Source of the DNA: Herbidospora sakaeratensis | GTDB taxonomy: Bacteria; Actinomycetota; Actinomycetes; Streptosporangiales; Streptosporangiaceae | DNA length: 64,000 bases | Direction: 5' to 3' | Assembly: GCF_001570525.1 (NCBI RefSeq) | Contig: NZ_BBXC01000007.1 | Coordinates: 733,364-797,363 of the forward strand | Shown: positions 16,113 to 23,798 of the stretch, piece after piece | Position numbering within the stretch: position 1 is the first letter of the stretch | Layout: every line of letters starts with the position of its first letter | The notes under the pieces: generated by a model | What the model was told of the DNA's origin: nothing | What the model saw: the letters and a program-made list of their open reading frames with translations, nothing else | Databases searched by the model: none | Position numbers and translations under genes: made by a program

Positions 16113-17366
16113 CTAGCCGAGAAGGGCGTCGACCTTGGACGCGGCTTCGGTCAGGGCCTCTTCGACCGACTTGCGGCCGGCCGCGGCCTCGGTGAGCTCC
16201 TGGGTGACGGCGTCCTGCATCTCCTGCTGGCGGGCGATGACCGGCGGCAGCGCGATGCTGTCCAGCGAGTCGAAGACCGCCTGGCGGTTGGCCGGGACGG
16301 GGTCCTTCAGGTAGCCCTGCAGCACCGCCTGGTCGGACACCGGCGGCAGCTCCCACGAGCTGGCGATCCGGGTCGTGGCGGCCACGTTGGAGCTGCTCAG
16401 GAACTTGGCCCAGGCGTACGCCTCACGCGGGTGCTTGGTCGTGGTCGAGGCGGCGACCGAGTTGTGGAACACCGCGCTGGCCTTCTGGCTGTCGCCCGGC
16501 TCGACGACGACGTCCCAGGCGAACGGCACGTCCTTCAGGCCGGCGAACTGCCAGATGCCGTTGTGCCACATCGCGAGCTTGCCCGACTTGAACAGGTTGG
16601 TGTCGAAGTCGGCGGTGCCGCCGATCTCGGCCTCGGTCGGCATCGTCTTGCCGACCTTGCCGACCAGCCACTTGGCCGCCTTGACGCCCTGCGGGCTGTT
16701 GAAGGTCGACTTCCCGCCGGCCATGAACTCGCCGCCGGCCTGCTTCAGCGCCTTGTAGAACTCGAAGAACGTCACCGGCTGGAAGTCGCCGTAGACCCCG
16801 TCGGCGGTGAGCTTCTCGGCGGCGGCCTGCTCGTCCTCCCAGGTCCAGTCGGCGGTCGGCAGCGGGACGCCGGCCTTCTCGAACAGGTCCTTGTTGTAGA
16901 GCAGGACGACCGTGGAGAACGACGCCGGGAGCGCGAACTGCTTGCCGTCGTGCTTGAAGGCGTTCAGCGACTCGGTGGCGTAGCCGGAGGTGTCGGTGTC
17001 GCCGCCCGCCGCGCCCAGGTCGAGCAGGCTGCCCGCGGTGGCGTAGGTGACGAAGTTCTCGTAGTTGAGCTCGAAGGTGTCGGGCGCGGTCTGGCCCGCG
17101 ATGCTGGTCTGGAGCTTGGTGAAGTACTGGTCGTAGGGGGCCGTCTCCACCTGCACGTCGACCGTGGGGTTCTCCTTCTCGAACGCCGCCACGATCGTGT
17201 CGAGGTCCTTCACGTGGTCGGGGGCGGCAGAGAAGGTGAAGTAACGCAGGGTGACCTTGCCGCCTGCGGCGGGCTCTTCCGTACGGGTCGCCGAGCCCTG
17301 GGAGCAGGCGGTGGCGAGCAGGGCGGTGATCAGGGTCGCCGCGGCGACCCGGGCTGATCCGGCCAT
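16113..17366 (-). CDS. Sugar ABC transporter solute-binding lipoprotein (CUT1)
   Basis: A 417-residue family-1 extracellular solute-binding protein. The signal peptide ends in a lipobox, LLATAC, with Cys at residue 21. The mature part has the family features: VTLRYFTFSAAPDHVKDLDTIVAAFEKENPTV at the first strand-helix, LYNKDLFEKAGV, and the C-terminal segment AYAWAKFLSSS. It delivers an oligosaccharide to the two downstream-named permeases; clustering with GH31/GH15 enzymes suggests a malto- or isomalto-type alpha-gluco-oligosaccharide. It lies 19 bases after the second permease and 12 before the GH15 gene. Confidence 0.92.
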   Translation of the reverse strand: MAGSARVAAATLITALLATACSQGSATRTEEPAAGGKVTLRYFTFSAAPDHVKDLDTIVAAFEKENPTVDVQVETAPYDQYFTKLQTSIAGQTAPDTFELNYENFVTYATAGSLLDLGAAGGDTDTSGYATESLNAFKHDGKQFALPASFSTVVLLYNKDLFEKAGVPLPTADWTWEDEQAAAEKLTADGVYGDFQPVTFFEFYKALKQAGGEFMAGGKSTFNSPQGVKAAKWLVGKVGKTMPTEAEIGGTADFDTNLFKSGKLAMWHNGIWQFAGLKDVPFAWDVVVEPGDSQKASAVFHNSVAASTTTKHPREAYAWAKFLSSSNVAATTRIASSWELPPVSDQAVLQGYLKDPVPANRQAVFDSLDSIALPPVIARQQEMQDAVTQELTEAAAGRKSVEEALTEAASKVDALLG

Positions 17367-17385
17367 GGGGGGTTCCTTCGGGTTG

Positions 17386-18192
17386 TTATTTCAGCCCTGA
17401 CTGGGCCACGGACGCGATGACGTGCTTCTGGGCGAACAGGTAGAGGACGAGGATCGGGACGACGCTGACGACCGACCCGGCCATCACGACGTTCCACTCG
17501 GTGGTGAACTGGCCGTGCAGGTTGGCCAGGCCGAGCGGGAGGGTCATGAACTCGGGCGACCTGATGATCACCAGCGGCCACAGGAAGCTGTTCCAGCTGG
17601 CCATGAACCCGAAGATGGCGAACGTGGCCAGGGCCGGGCGGATCAGCGGCAGCACGACCAGGGCGAAGATCCGGAAGTGCCCCGCGCCGTCGAGCACCGC
17701 GGCCTCGTCGAACTCCCTGGGCACCTGCCGGACGGCCTGGCGCAGCAGGAACACGCCGAACGCCGAGGCGATCGTGGGGGCCAGCACCGCGAAGTAGGTG
17801 TCGGTCAGGTTGAACGTCCGCATCTCGATGAAGAGCGGCACGACGAGCACCTGCAGCGGCACCATCAGCGTCGCCAGGTAGACGGCGAACAGCGCGCCCC
17901 GGCCGGGGAACGGCAACCGGGCGAAGGCGTAGGCCGCCATCGAGCTGGTGACCAGCTGGAACACGGTCGAGGCGACGGCGATCCAGAGGCTGTTGAACAT
18001 GATCCGCCAGAACGGCATGGTCTCCAGCAGCCGTTCGTAGGCCCCGAAGCCCGCCCCGTCGGGGGTGAAGTCGGGCGGGGTCTGCAGCACGGCCCCCGCC
18101 GGGGTCAGCGACGTGATCACCGCCCACGCGAACGGGAACAACATGATCAGCGCGCCGAGCCCGACGACGACGTACCGGCCTGCTCTAGCCAT
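17386..18192 (-). CDS. Sugar ABC transporter permease (MalG-type)
   Basis: A 268-residue inner-membrane subunit with six predicted transmembrane helices. The EAA loop that contacts the ATPase is visible as EFDEAAVLDGAGHFRIFALVVLPL, typical of the MalG/second permease of CUT1 importers. It overlaps the preceding permease gene by 8 bases. No ATP-binding subunit is encoded in the operon. In actinomycetes such importers usually share a distant MsiK-type ATPase, and that is the likely arrangement here. Confidence 0.92.
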   Translation of the reverse strand: MARAGRYVVVGLGALIMLFPFAWAVITSLTPAGAVLQTPPDFTPDGAGFGAYERLLETMPFWRIMFNSLWIAVASTVFQLVTSSMAAYAFARLPFPGRGALFAVYLATLMVPLQVLVVPLFIEMRTFNLTDTYFAVLAPTIASAFGVFLLRQAVRQVPREFDEAAVLDGAGHFRIFALVVLPLIRPALATFAIFGFMASWNSFLWPLVIIRSPEFMTLPLGLANLHGQFTTEWNVVMAGSVVSVVPILVLYLFAQKHVIASVAQSGLK

Positions 18193-19114
18193 AGTTCACC
18201 CACCGGCGCTGGCCCCGGACCTGGATCAGCGTGACCACCAGCACGACCGCGAACAGCAGCCACGACAGGGCGGACGCCGCACCGGCGCGGCCGTACTTGA
18301 AGGTCAGGTTGTAGACCTGCTCGACGACGACCTGGGTCGCGCCGGCCGGTCCGCCGCCGGTCATGACGTGCACCTGGTCGAAGACCTGGAACCCGTTGAT
18401 CAGCGAGATGACGACGACGAAGAACGTGCTGGGCGACAGCAGCGGCAGGGTGATGCGGCGGAACCGCTGCCAGGCGTTGGCGCCGTCGACCCGGGCGGCC
18501 TCCAGGTACTCGTTCGGGATGGCCTGCAGCCCCGCGAGCAGGATGATCATCACGAAGCCGAGGTCCTTCCAGGCCGAGGCCAGGATGATCGAGGGCATCG
18601 CCCAGTCGGGGTCGGTCCACCACCCGGGGCCTTCGAGGCCGACCAGGCCGATCGCCCAGTTGACGATGCCCGAGGCCGGGTTGAGCAGCCACTTCCAGAG
18701 CAGCGCCACGACCACCCACGACGTGACGACGGGCAGGAAGTAGATCGCCCGGAACAGGTCGCGGCCCTTCATCGCCCGGTTGAGCAGCATCGCCAGGCCC
18801 AGGCCGCCCGCGTAGACGAGCGGCAGGTAACCGGCGATGAAGTAGAGCGTGTGCCCGAACGCGGCCCGGGTCTCCTCACTGGCCAGCAGGTCGGCGTAGT
18901 TGTCCAGGCCGACCCACTTCATCGGCGTGATCAGGTTCCACTCGTGCAGCGACGTCCAGAGCGACCCGGCCATCGGGATCAGGGTGAACAGCAGCAGCGG
19001 GACCGCGCTGGGCAGCAGGAAGACGGCGACCGTGAGGGCGTAGCGCAGGCGCTTCCTCGGCGGCCGGACCGGCTGCTTCACGGCGGCCGGCGCGGGGACC
19101 TCGGTGAGGGTCAT
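18185..19114 (-). CDS. Sugar ABC transporter permease (MalF-type)
   Basis: A 309-residue membrane protein with an N-terminal cytoplasmic segment and about six transmembrane helices. The EAA loop reads EYLEAARVDGANAWQRFRRITLPLL, as in MalF-type permeases. It pairs with the MalG-type permease to form the translocation channel. Its ATG lies within the ATGA at the end of the ROK gene, so the repressor and transporter are translated from one message. Confidence 0.92.
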   Translation of the reverse strand: MTLTEVPAPAAVKQPVRPPRKRLRYALTVAVFLLPSAVPLLLFTLIPMAGSLWTSLHEWNLITPMKWVGLDNYADLLASEETRAAFGHTLYFIAGYLPLVYAGGLGLAMLLNRAMKGRDLFRAIYFLPVVTSWVVVALLWKWLLNPASGIVNWAIGLVGLEGPGWWTDPDWAMPSIILASAWKDLGFVMIILLAGLQAIPNEYLEAARVDGANAWQRFRRITLPLLSPSTFFVVVISLINGFQVFDQVHVMTGGGPAGATQVVVEQVYNLTFKYGRAGAASALSWLLFAVVLVVTLIQVRGQRRWVNYG

Positions 19115-20301
19115 GAGCCGGCCCCTATCAGCCGCGCGCGAACCATCCGGCCCTGCTCGCCCGCCGCGCCCTCGGTGTCGAAGGGGGTGGCGAGCACCAG
19201 CGCGGCCGCGCCCTGGGCCCAGGAGGTGTCGTCCCAGCCCTCGACCTCGATCTCGATGTCGCGGCGGCCCGGCATGAGCTGGCGGCGGACCGCCGGGTCG
19301 AAGCCCGTGCGCCAGAACTCCCAGTGGGCGGTGCCCTCGCCGAGGACCACGACGACCTCGGGGTCGACGACGTTTATCAACCCGGCGGTCGCCCGGCCCA
19401 GGATCGTCCCGGCCTCGGCGAAGACCTCGCGGGCGGTCGCGTCGGCCGCCGCCAGGGCGCCCAGGTCGTCGACCGTGGCCACGTCGAGCCCCCGGGCGCG
19501 GGCCGCCGCCACCAGGCCGGCCGCGCCGACGACGGCCTCCAGGCAGCCGTACGCGCCGCAGCCGCACAGGGGCCCGTCGACGACCACCGGCACGTGCCCG
19601 AACTCGCCCGCGCCGCCGCGCGCGCCCCGGTAGACCCGGCCGTCGGCGACGATCGCGGCCCCGACGCCCCGGCCGATGGTCAGCACCAGGAAGTCGCGGT
19701 GGGTGCGGCCCCGGCCGTAGAGGCGCTCGGCCACCGCGAGGGCGTTGACGTCGTTCTCCAGCAGGACGGGCAGCTTGAGGCGGCGGCGCAGCCGGTCGCC
19801 CACCGGCATGGCCTGCCAGCCCAGCGTGGGGGCGTTGCAGGTGCCGACGGCCTGGTCGTCGACGCCGCCCGGGACGCAGACCCCGACGCCGAGCAGCGGG
19901 GGCACCTTGCCGAGCACGTCGGCGACGGCCTCGGCCAGGTCGCCCAGCGCGTCGGGGGAGGCGGGGTCGAAGGGGGTCTCCCACGAGCCGAGCACCTCGC
20001 CGTCGAGGCGGACCTCGACGATGACCAGGTGTTCGGCCGTCACCTTCACCCCGAGGGCCCGGCCCGCCGTGCCGGCCAGGCCCAGGCGCTGGGCGGGCCG
20101 GCCGCCACGTGACGGCTGGAGGTCGAGCTCCTCCAGCATGCCCGCCGCCATGAGCGCCTTGGTGAGCTGGGTGACCGTCGCGGGGGAGAGGTCCAGCTCC
20201 TTGGCGATCTCGGTGCGGCTGAGCGGCCCGACCGTGCCGAGCAGGGCCAGGATCGCCGTCCGCGTGAGATCGCCGCGATCGGTCGCAGCCATCGGGCTCA
20301 C
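19111..20301 (-). CDS. ROK-family transcriptional repressor of the sugar operon
   Basis: A 396-residue regulator. Residues 15-75 form a winged helix-turn-helix (LSRTEIAKELDLSPATVTQLTKALMAAG). The sugar-kinase-like ROK domain follows, with LLENDVNALAVAE and the zinc motif CGCGAYGCLE. ROK repressors leave DNA on binding a sugar. It is the first gene of the nine-gene sugar operon. A near-consensus promoter and a 14-bp palindrome lie directly upstream, pointing to autorepression. The start could be GTG 20301 or ATG 20292; neither has a strong ribosome binding site. Confidence 0.9.
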   Translation of the reverse strand: MSPMAATDRGDLTRTAILALLGTVGPLSRTEIAKELDLSPATVTQLTKALMAAGMLEELDLQPSRGGRPAQRLGLAGTAGRALGVKVTAEHLVIVEVRLDGEVLGSWETPFDPASPDALGDLAEAVADVLGKVPPLLGVGVCVPGGVDDQAVGTCNAPTLGWQAMPVGDRLRRRLKLPVLLENDVNALAVAERLYGRGRTHRDFLVLTIGRGVGAAIVADGRVYRGARGGAGEFGHVPVVVDGPLCGCGAYGCLEAVVGAAGLVAAARARGLDVATVDDLGALAAADATAREVFAEAGTILGRATAGLINVVDPEVVVVLGEGTAHWEFWRTGFDPAVRRQLMPGRRDIEIEVEGWDDTSWAQGAAALVLATPFDTEGAAGEQGRMVRARLIGAGS

Positions 20302-20304
20302 TTT

Positions 20305-20357
20305 CTTTATTGGTAAAGTTAGTCCCGAAATATGGCTGCTCAGCCGGACACTGTCAA
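20305..20357 (-). promoter_or_regulatory. Operon promoter with ROK-type operator
   Basis: On the minus strand TTGACA (20352-20357), 17 bases, CATATT (20329-20334) makes a near-consensus housekeeping promoter. Just downstream, the palindrome CTTTACCAATAAAG (20305-20318, 5-bp arms around CCAA) sits at about the transcription start and ends 4 bases before the ROK start codon. This is where a repressor would block initiation. Assignment to this ROK protein is inference. Confidence 0.65.
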
Positions 20358-20380
20358 GACTCCGAAACCAGATCGAAACC

Positions 20381-21229
20381 TCAGTGCCGGGCGCAGGGGC
20401 GGACCACCGCGATGGGGCAGCGCGCGTGCCGGAGCACCCGGCGGCTGACCGAGCCCATGACCGTCGACCCCGTCCGGCCGTGCGCGCCGACCACCACGAG
20501 ATCGGCCCGTGACGACGCCTCGACCAGGGCCTCCACGGGGTGCGCCGAGCGCAGGTCGTCGAAGACCTGCAGGCCCGGATACCTCAGCCGGTGCCGGGCC
20601 AGCTGCCCGGCGGCGACCGCCCGCTGGTGGGCCCGGACGGCGTCGATGTCGTAGTCGACCTCGGGGGCGTAGCTGTGGCCGGGGAGGCTCCAGGCGTGCA
20701 GGGCGCGGATCTCGGCGCGGTGCAGGTTCGCCTGTTCGAAGGCGTAGGAGATGGGGCGGGGGCAGTCGGCCGAATCGTCCAGGCCGATCACGACCTCGCC
20801 GACGACCCGCCCGGGGCGTTCCCTGACGATCACCACCGGCCCGGCGGCGTGCCCGGCCACCTGCGTGCTGACCGAGCCGAGGATGCCGCCGGCGGTGCGG
20901 CCCATGCCCCGGCTGCCCAGCACGAGCCCGGAGGACGCGGCGGCCAGCCGGCGGAGCACCTCGGCCGGGCGGCCCTCGATGTGCTCCAGGCGCATCCCGA
21001 GACCGGGGCGGCGGTGCCGCGCGGTCTCCTCGGCCGCGCTCATGATCTGGCAGGTCACCCTGGCGATCTGCCGTTCCAGTTGGCGGGAGTGGACGAACCG
21101 GTACGGAGATCGGTCGACCACGTGGACGATGTGCAGCCAGGCGTCACGGCGGGCGGCGTCGTCGGCGGCCCACTCGACCGCCGCGAGCGAGTTCGGCGAG
21201 CCGTCCACGCCGACGGTTACGACCTTCAT
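20381..21229 (-). CDS. Tandem universal stress protein
   Basis: A 282-residue protein with two USP domains: the first begins MKVVTVGVDGSPNSLAAVEWA and has the ATP-binding signature GSRGMGRTAGGILGSVSTQV; the second begins GEVVIGLDDSADCPRPI and ends with VVGAHGRTGSTVMGSVSRRVLRHARCPIAVV. Both keep the Gly-rich nucleotide motif. The start has GGGGGAG upstream. Its upstream region holds two DevR-type boxes, so it is probably controlled by the divergent response regulator, as many USP genes are in the mycobacterial dormancy regulon. Confidence 0.9.
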   Translation of the reverse strand: MKVVTVGVDGSPNSLAAVEWAADDAARRDAWLHIVHVVDRSPYRFVHSRQLERQIARVTCQIMSAAEETARHRRPGLGMRLEHIEGRPAEVLRRLAAASSGLVLGSRGMGRTAGGILGSVSTQVAGHAAGPVVIVRERPGRVVGEVVIGLDDSADCPRPISYAFEQANLHRAEIRALHAWSLPGHSYAPEVDYDIDAVRAHQRAVAAGQLARHRLRYPGLQVFDDLRSAHPVEALVEASSRADLVVVGAHGRTGSTVMGSVSRRVLRHARCPIAVVRPCARH

Positions 21230-21287
21230 GTCTCCCCCTGATGTTCTCCCGGTCTCCAGACAACGTCCGGGCAGAGGTAGATCTATA

Positions 21288-21301
21288 GGGACCAAAGTCC
21301 C
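21288..21301. promoter_or_regulatory. DevR/DosR-type box 1
   Basis: GGGACCAAAGTCCC, flanked by TA on both sides, matches the core of the DevR consensus (GGGACTWWAGTCCC) with perfect 5-bp arms. It lies 58 bases upstream of the universal stress protein start. Confidence 0.7.
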
Positions 21302-21315
21302 TAACAGTACAAATG

Positions 21316-21329
21316 GGGACGTTGGTCCC
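21316..21329. promoter_or_regulatory. DevR/DosR-type box 2
   Basis: GGGACGTTGGTCCC has the same perfect arms as box 1. The centres of the two boxes are 28 bases apart. This one lies 18 bases upstream of the response-regulator start, suggesting autoregulation. Confidence 0.7.
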
Positions 21330-21347
21330 TATCTAGGATGAATTCGG

Positions 21348-22007
21348 ATGAATACGTTTAAAAGCATGATTCGCGTATTCATCGTCGACGATCACGAAGT
21401 GGTGCGGCGCGGGGTCACGGTCCTCCTGGAGTCCGAGGACGACATCCGCGTCGTCGGCGAGGCCGGGTCGGCCGCGTCGGCGATCACGCGCATCCCCGTC
21501 CTCCGGCCGGACGTGGTCATCCTCGACGTGCGACTGCCCGACGGCAACGGCGTCGACGTCTGCCGCGAGGTGCGCAGTCAGCTGCCCGACCTGCCCTGCG
21601 TGATGCTGACCTCCTTCGCCGACGACGACGCGCTGTTCCAGGCCGTGATGGCGGGCGCGGCCGGCTACGTGCTCAAGCAGATACACGGATCCGACCTGGT
21701 GGGCGCGGTGCGCACCGTCGCCGGGGGCCGGTCGCTGCTCGACCCGAAGGCCACCCGGACGATGGTGCGCCGGCTGCGGGACGACGCCACCCGCAAGGAC
21801 CCCCTCGCCGTGCTGACCGACCAGGAGCGCCGCATCCTCGAATACGTCGTCGAGGGCATGACCAACCGCCAGATAGGCGATGAGATGTTCCTGGCGGAGA
21901 AGACGGTCAAGAACCACGTCTCCCGCCTGCTCGGCAAGCTCGGCATGCGCCGCCGCACCCAGGCGGCCGTCTACGCCACGCGGCTGCGGAGCGACGGGGT
22001 CAGCTGA
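21348..22007 (+). CDS. devR: DevR/DosR-like NarL-family response regulator
   Basis: A 219-residue response regulator. The receiver domain has the acidic pair in VFIVDDHEVVRRG and the phosphoacceptor in VVILDVRLPDGNG (Asp60, or Asp54 if translation starts at ATG 21366, which would match the numbering I recall for mycobacterial DevR). The LuxR-type C-terminal domain reads LTDQERRILEYVVEGMTNRQ then MFLAEKTVKNHVSRLLGKLG, very close to DevR. AGGA precedes ATG 21348. Two DevR boxes lie upstream. It overlaps the sensor kinase gene tail-to-tail by 8 bases. Confidence 0.9.
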   Translation: MNTFKSMIRVFIVDDHEVVRRGVTVLLESEDDIRVVGEAGSAASAITRIPVLRPDVVILDVRLPDGNGVDVCREVRSQLPDLPCVMLTSFADDDALFQAVMAGAAGYVLKQIHGSDLVGAVRTVAGGRSLLDPKATRTMVRRLRDDATRKDPLAVLTDQERRILEYVVEGMTNRQIGDEMFLAEKTVKNHVSRLLGKLGMRRRTQAAVYATRLRSDGVS

Positions 22008-23622
22008 CCGGCGCCTGCCACACCAGCCGGGTGCCGCCCCCTTCGCGCGCCCGCGCCTCGAAGCGGCCGCCCAGTTCCTCCGCGCGCCTGCGGAGGTTGC
22101 GCAACCCGCTGCGCCGCCCGTGGGCGGGCAGCCCGATCCCGTCGTCCTCCACCATCAGCGTCACCCGCCCGTCGCGCTGCTCCAGCGACACCCCCACGTT
22201 CCGGGCCTTGGCGTGCCGGGCCACGTTCGCCAGCGCCTCGTGCAGCACGGCGAGCACCTGGTCGGCGACGTCCTCGGGCACGCCGTAGTCGAGCTGCCCG
22301 TCGAGCCGCAGGGTGGGCCGGAACCCCAGGTCCCCGTACGTGTCGGCGACCAGTTCCACCACACGGGCCCGCAGCCCCGACCGGGCCGGGCCCTGCGGAC
22401 CCTGGAGGGCGAAGACGGTGGCCCGGATCTGCCGGATGGTCGCGTCCAGCTCGTCGACCGAGTGCCGCACCCGGGCCTCCGCCTCGGGATGGTCGACCAG
22501 CCGGACCGTGCTCATCAGCGTCATCGCCACCGCGAACAGGCGCTGGATCACCACGTCGTGCAGGTCCCGGGCGATGCGGTCGCGGTCCTCCAGCGTGTGG
22601 AGCCGCTCGGCGTCGAGCCGGGCCTTGGCGAGTTCCAGCGCTCCCGCGGCCTGTCCCGCGCACGACCGGATCATCCGCAGCGCGCAGGCGGTGAACGGGA
22701 CCCGGCCCGACCACTTCCCCAGCACCAGCACGCCGTGGGTCGAGTCGGCCGAGGTCAGCGGCACCGCGGCGGCCGGGCCGATGGGCACGTTCCGGATCGT
22801 CTGGTATCCGGCGCCGACCAGGTCGTCGACCACCACCGTGTCCCCGGTCCGCAGGGCCAGGCCCGCGAGGGACGTGTCGTACGCGACGTCGCCGCCGGCC
22901 AGTTCGCCGGCGCCTTCGGAGATCAGCGCGCGCAGCGTCGTGCCGTCGTCCACGGGATAGAAGACCAGGGCGGTGTCGGAGTCGGCGATGTCCCGCATCC
23001 GCCTGGTCAGCTGCGCCAGCACGTCTCCGGGGCCCGCGCCGGACAGCAGGCTCGTGGTCATGTCGGAGCCGGCCTGGAGCCGGATCTCCCGGTTGTGCGC
23101 CGCCTCGTAGACCAGCGCGTTGTCGACGGCCGTCGCGGCTGCCCCGGCCAGCGCCACGATGAGGTCCTCGTCGTCCTGGCCGAAGTCGGCGCCGTCGCGC
23201 TTCCCGGTCAGGCAGAGGATGCCGAAGACGTTGTCGCGGACCCGCAACGGGACGCCGAGGAAGGCGTCCTCCGGAGGGTCGCAGGGGATCCGGACCGGCT
23301 GGTCGAGCGGTTCGCGGTCCAGGGGCCAGCGCTCGACCGGGGGCATCTCCTCCTCGCGGCACCCGGCCGGGAGGTGCTCCACCCGCACGAAGTTCTCCCC
23401 GATGACGCGGAAGGCGCCGTGGCGGGCGCCGGCCAGCTCGGTCGCGGCCTCCGCGAGCCGTTGCAGCACGATCTCCGGATGGAGGTCCCCGCCGACGAAG
23501 ACGGTCGCGTCGAGGAGGGCGCGGGCCCGGTCGCGATCGGCCAGCGCGGCATCGCGCTCCGTCCGCAGCCCGGAGAGGAGTTCGCCCAGCCGCATTCCCG
23601 GGAACCCAGCCACAACCCTCAT
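22000..23622 (-). CDS. DevS-like two-GAF sensor histidine kinase
   Basis: A 540-residue soluble kinase with two GAF domains (about 48-172 and 195-332), then a HisKA_3 dimerisation domain with phospho-acceptor His355 in DRIARDLHDVVIQRLF and a HATPase domain (LHEALANVARHAKA, DDGIGLP). This is the DevS/DosT layout, and the convergent neighbour is DevR-like, so they are the likely cognate pair. GAF-A has no histidine between residues 84 and 175, which argues against the heme-based sensing known for DevS. ATG 23622 or ATG 23595 may be the start. Confidence 0.88.
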   Translation of the reverse strand: MRVVAGFPGMRLGELLSGLRTERDAALADRDRARALLDATVFVGGDLHPEIVLQRLAEAATELAGARHGAFRVIGENFVRVEHLPAGCREEEMPPVERWPLDREPLDQPVRIPCDPPEDAFLGVPLRVRDNVFGILCLTGKRDGADFGQDDEDLIVALAGAAATAVDNALVYEAAHNREIRLQAGSDMTTSLLSGAGPGDVLAQLTRRMRDIADSDTALVFYPVDDGTTLRALISEGAGELAGGDVAYDTSLAGLALRTGDTVVVDDLVGAGYQTIRNVPIGPAAAVPLTSADSTHGVLVLGKWSGRVPFTACALRMIRSCAGQAAGALELAKARLDAERLHTLEDRDRIARDLHDVVIQRLFAVAMTLMSTVRLVDHPEAEARVRHSVDELDATIRQIRATVFALQGPQGPARSGLRARVVELVADTYGDLGFRPTLRLDGQLDYGVPEDVADQVLAVLHEALANVARHAKARNVGVSLEQRDGRVTLMVEDDGIGLPAHGRRSGLRNLRRRAEELGGRFEARAREGGGTRLVWQAPVS

Positions 23623-23798
23623 TCTCGCGCGGAATATTCGGACATATCGCCACTTTTTGGTCAGTAGATCCAGTGAAGACCGGGCTCCCGCTGAAGCGGG
23701 GTGACACCGCGCACCAACCGAACGTCAAGCCCCGGGCGGGGTCTCCCGGTGCGGTGATCTTTCGCGAATGCGGACGACCGTGAGCAGGGGGCCTCGCG

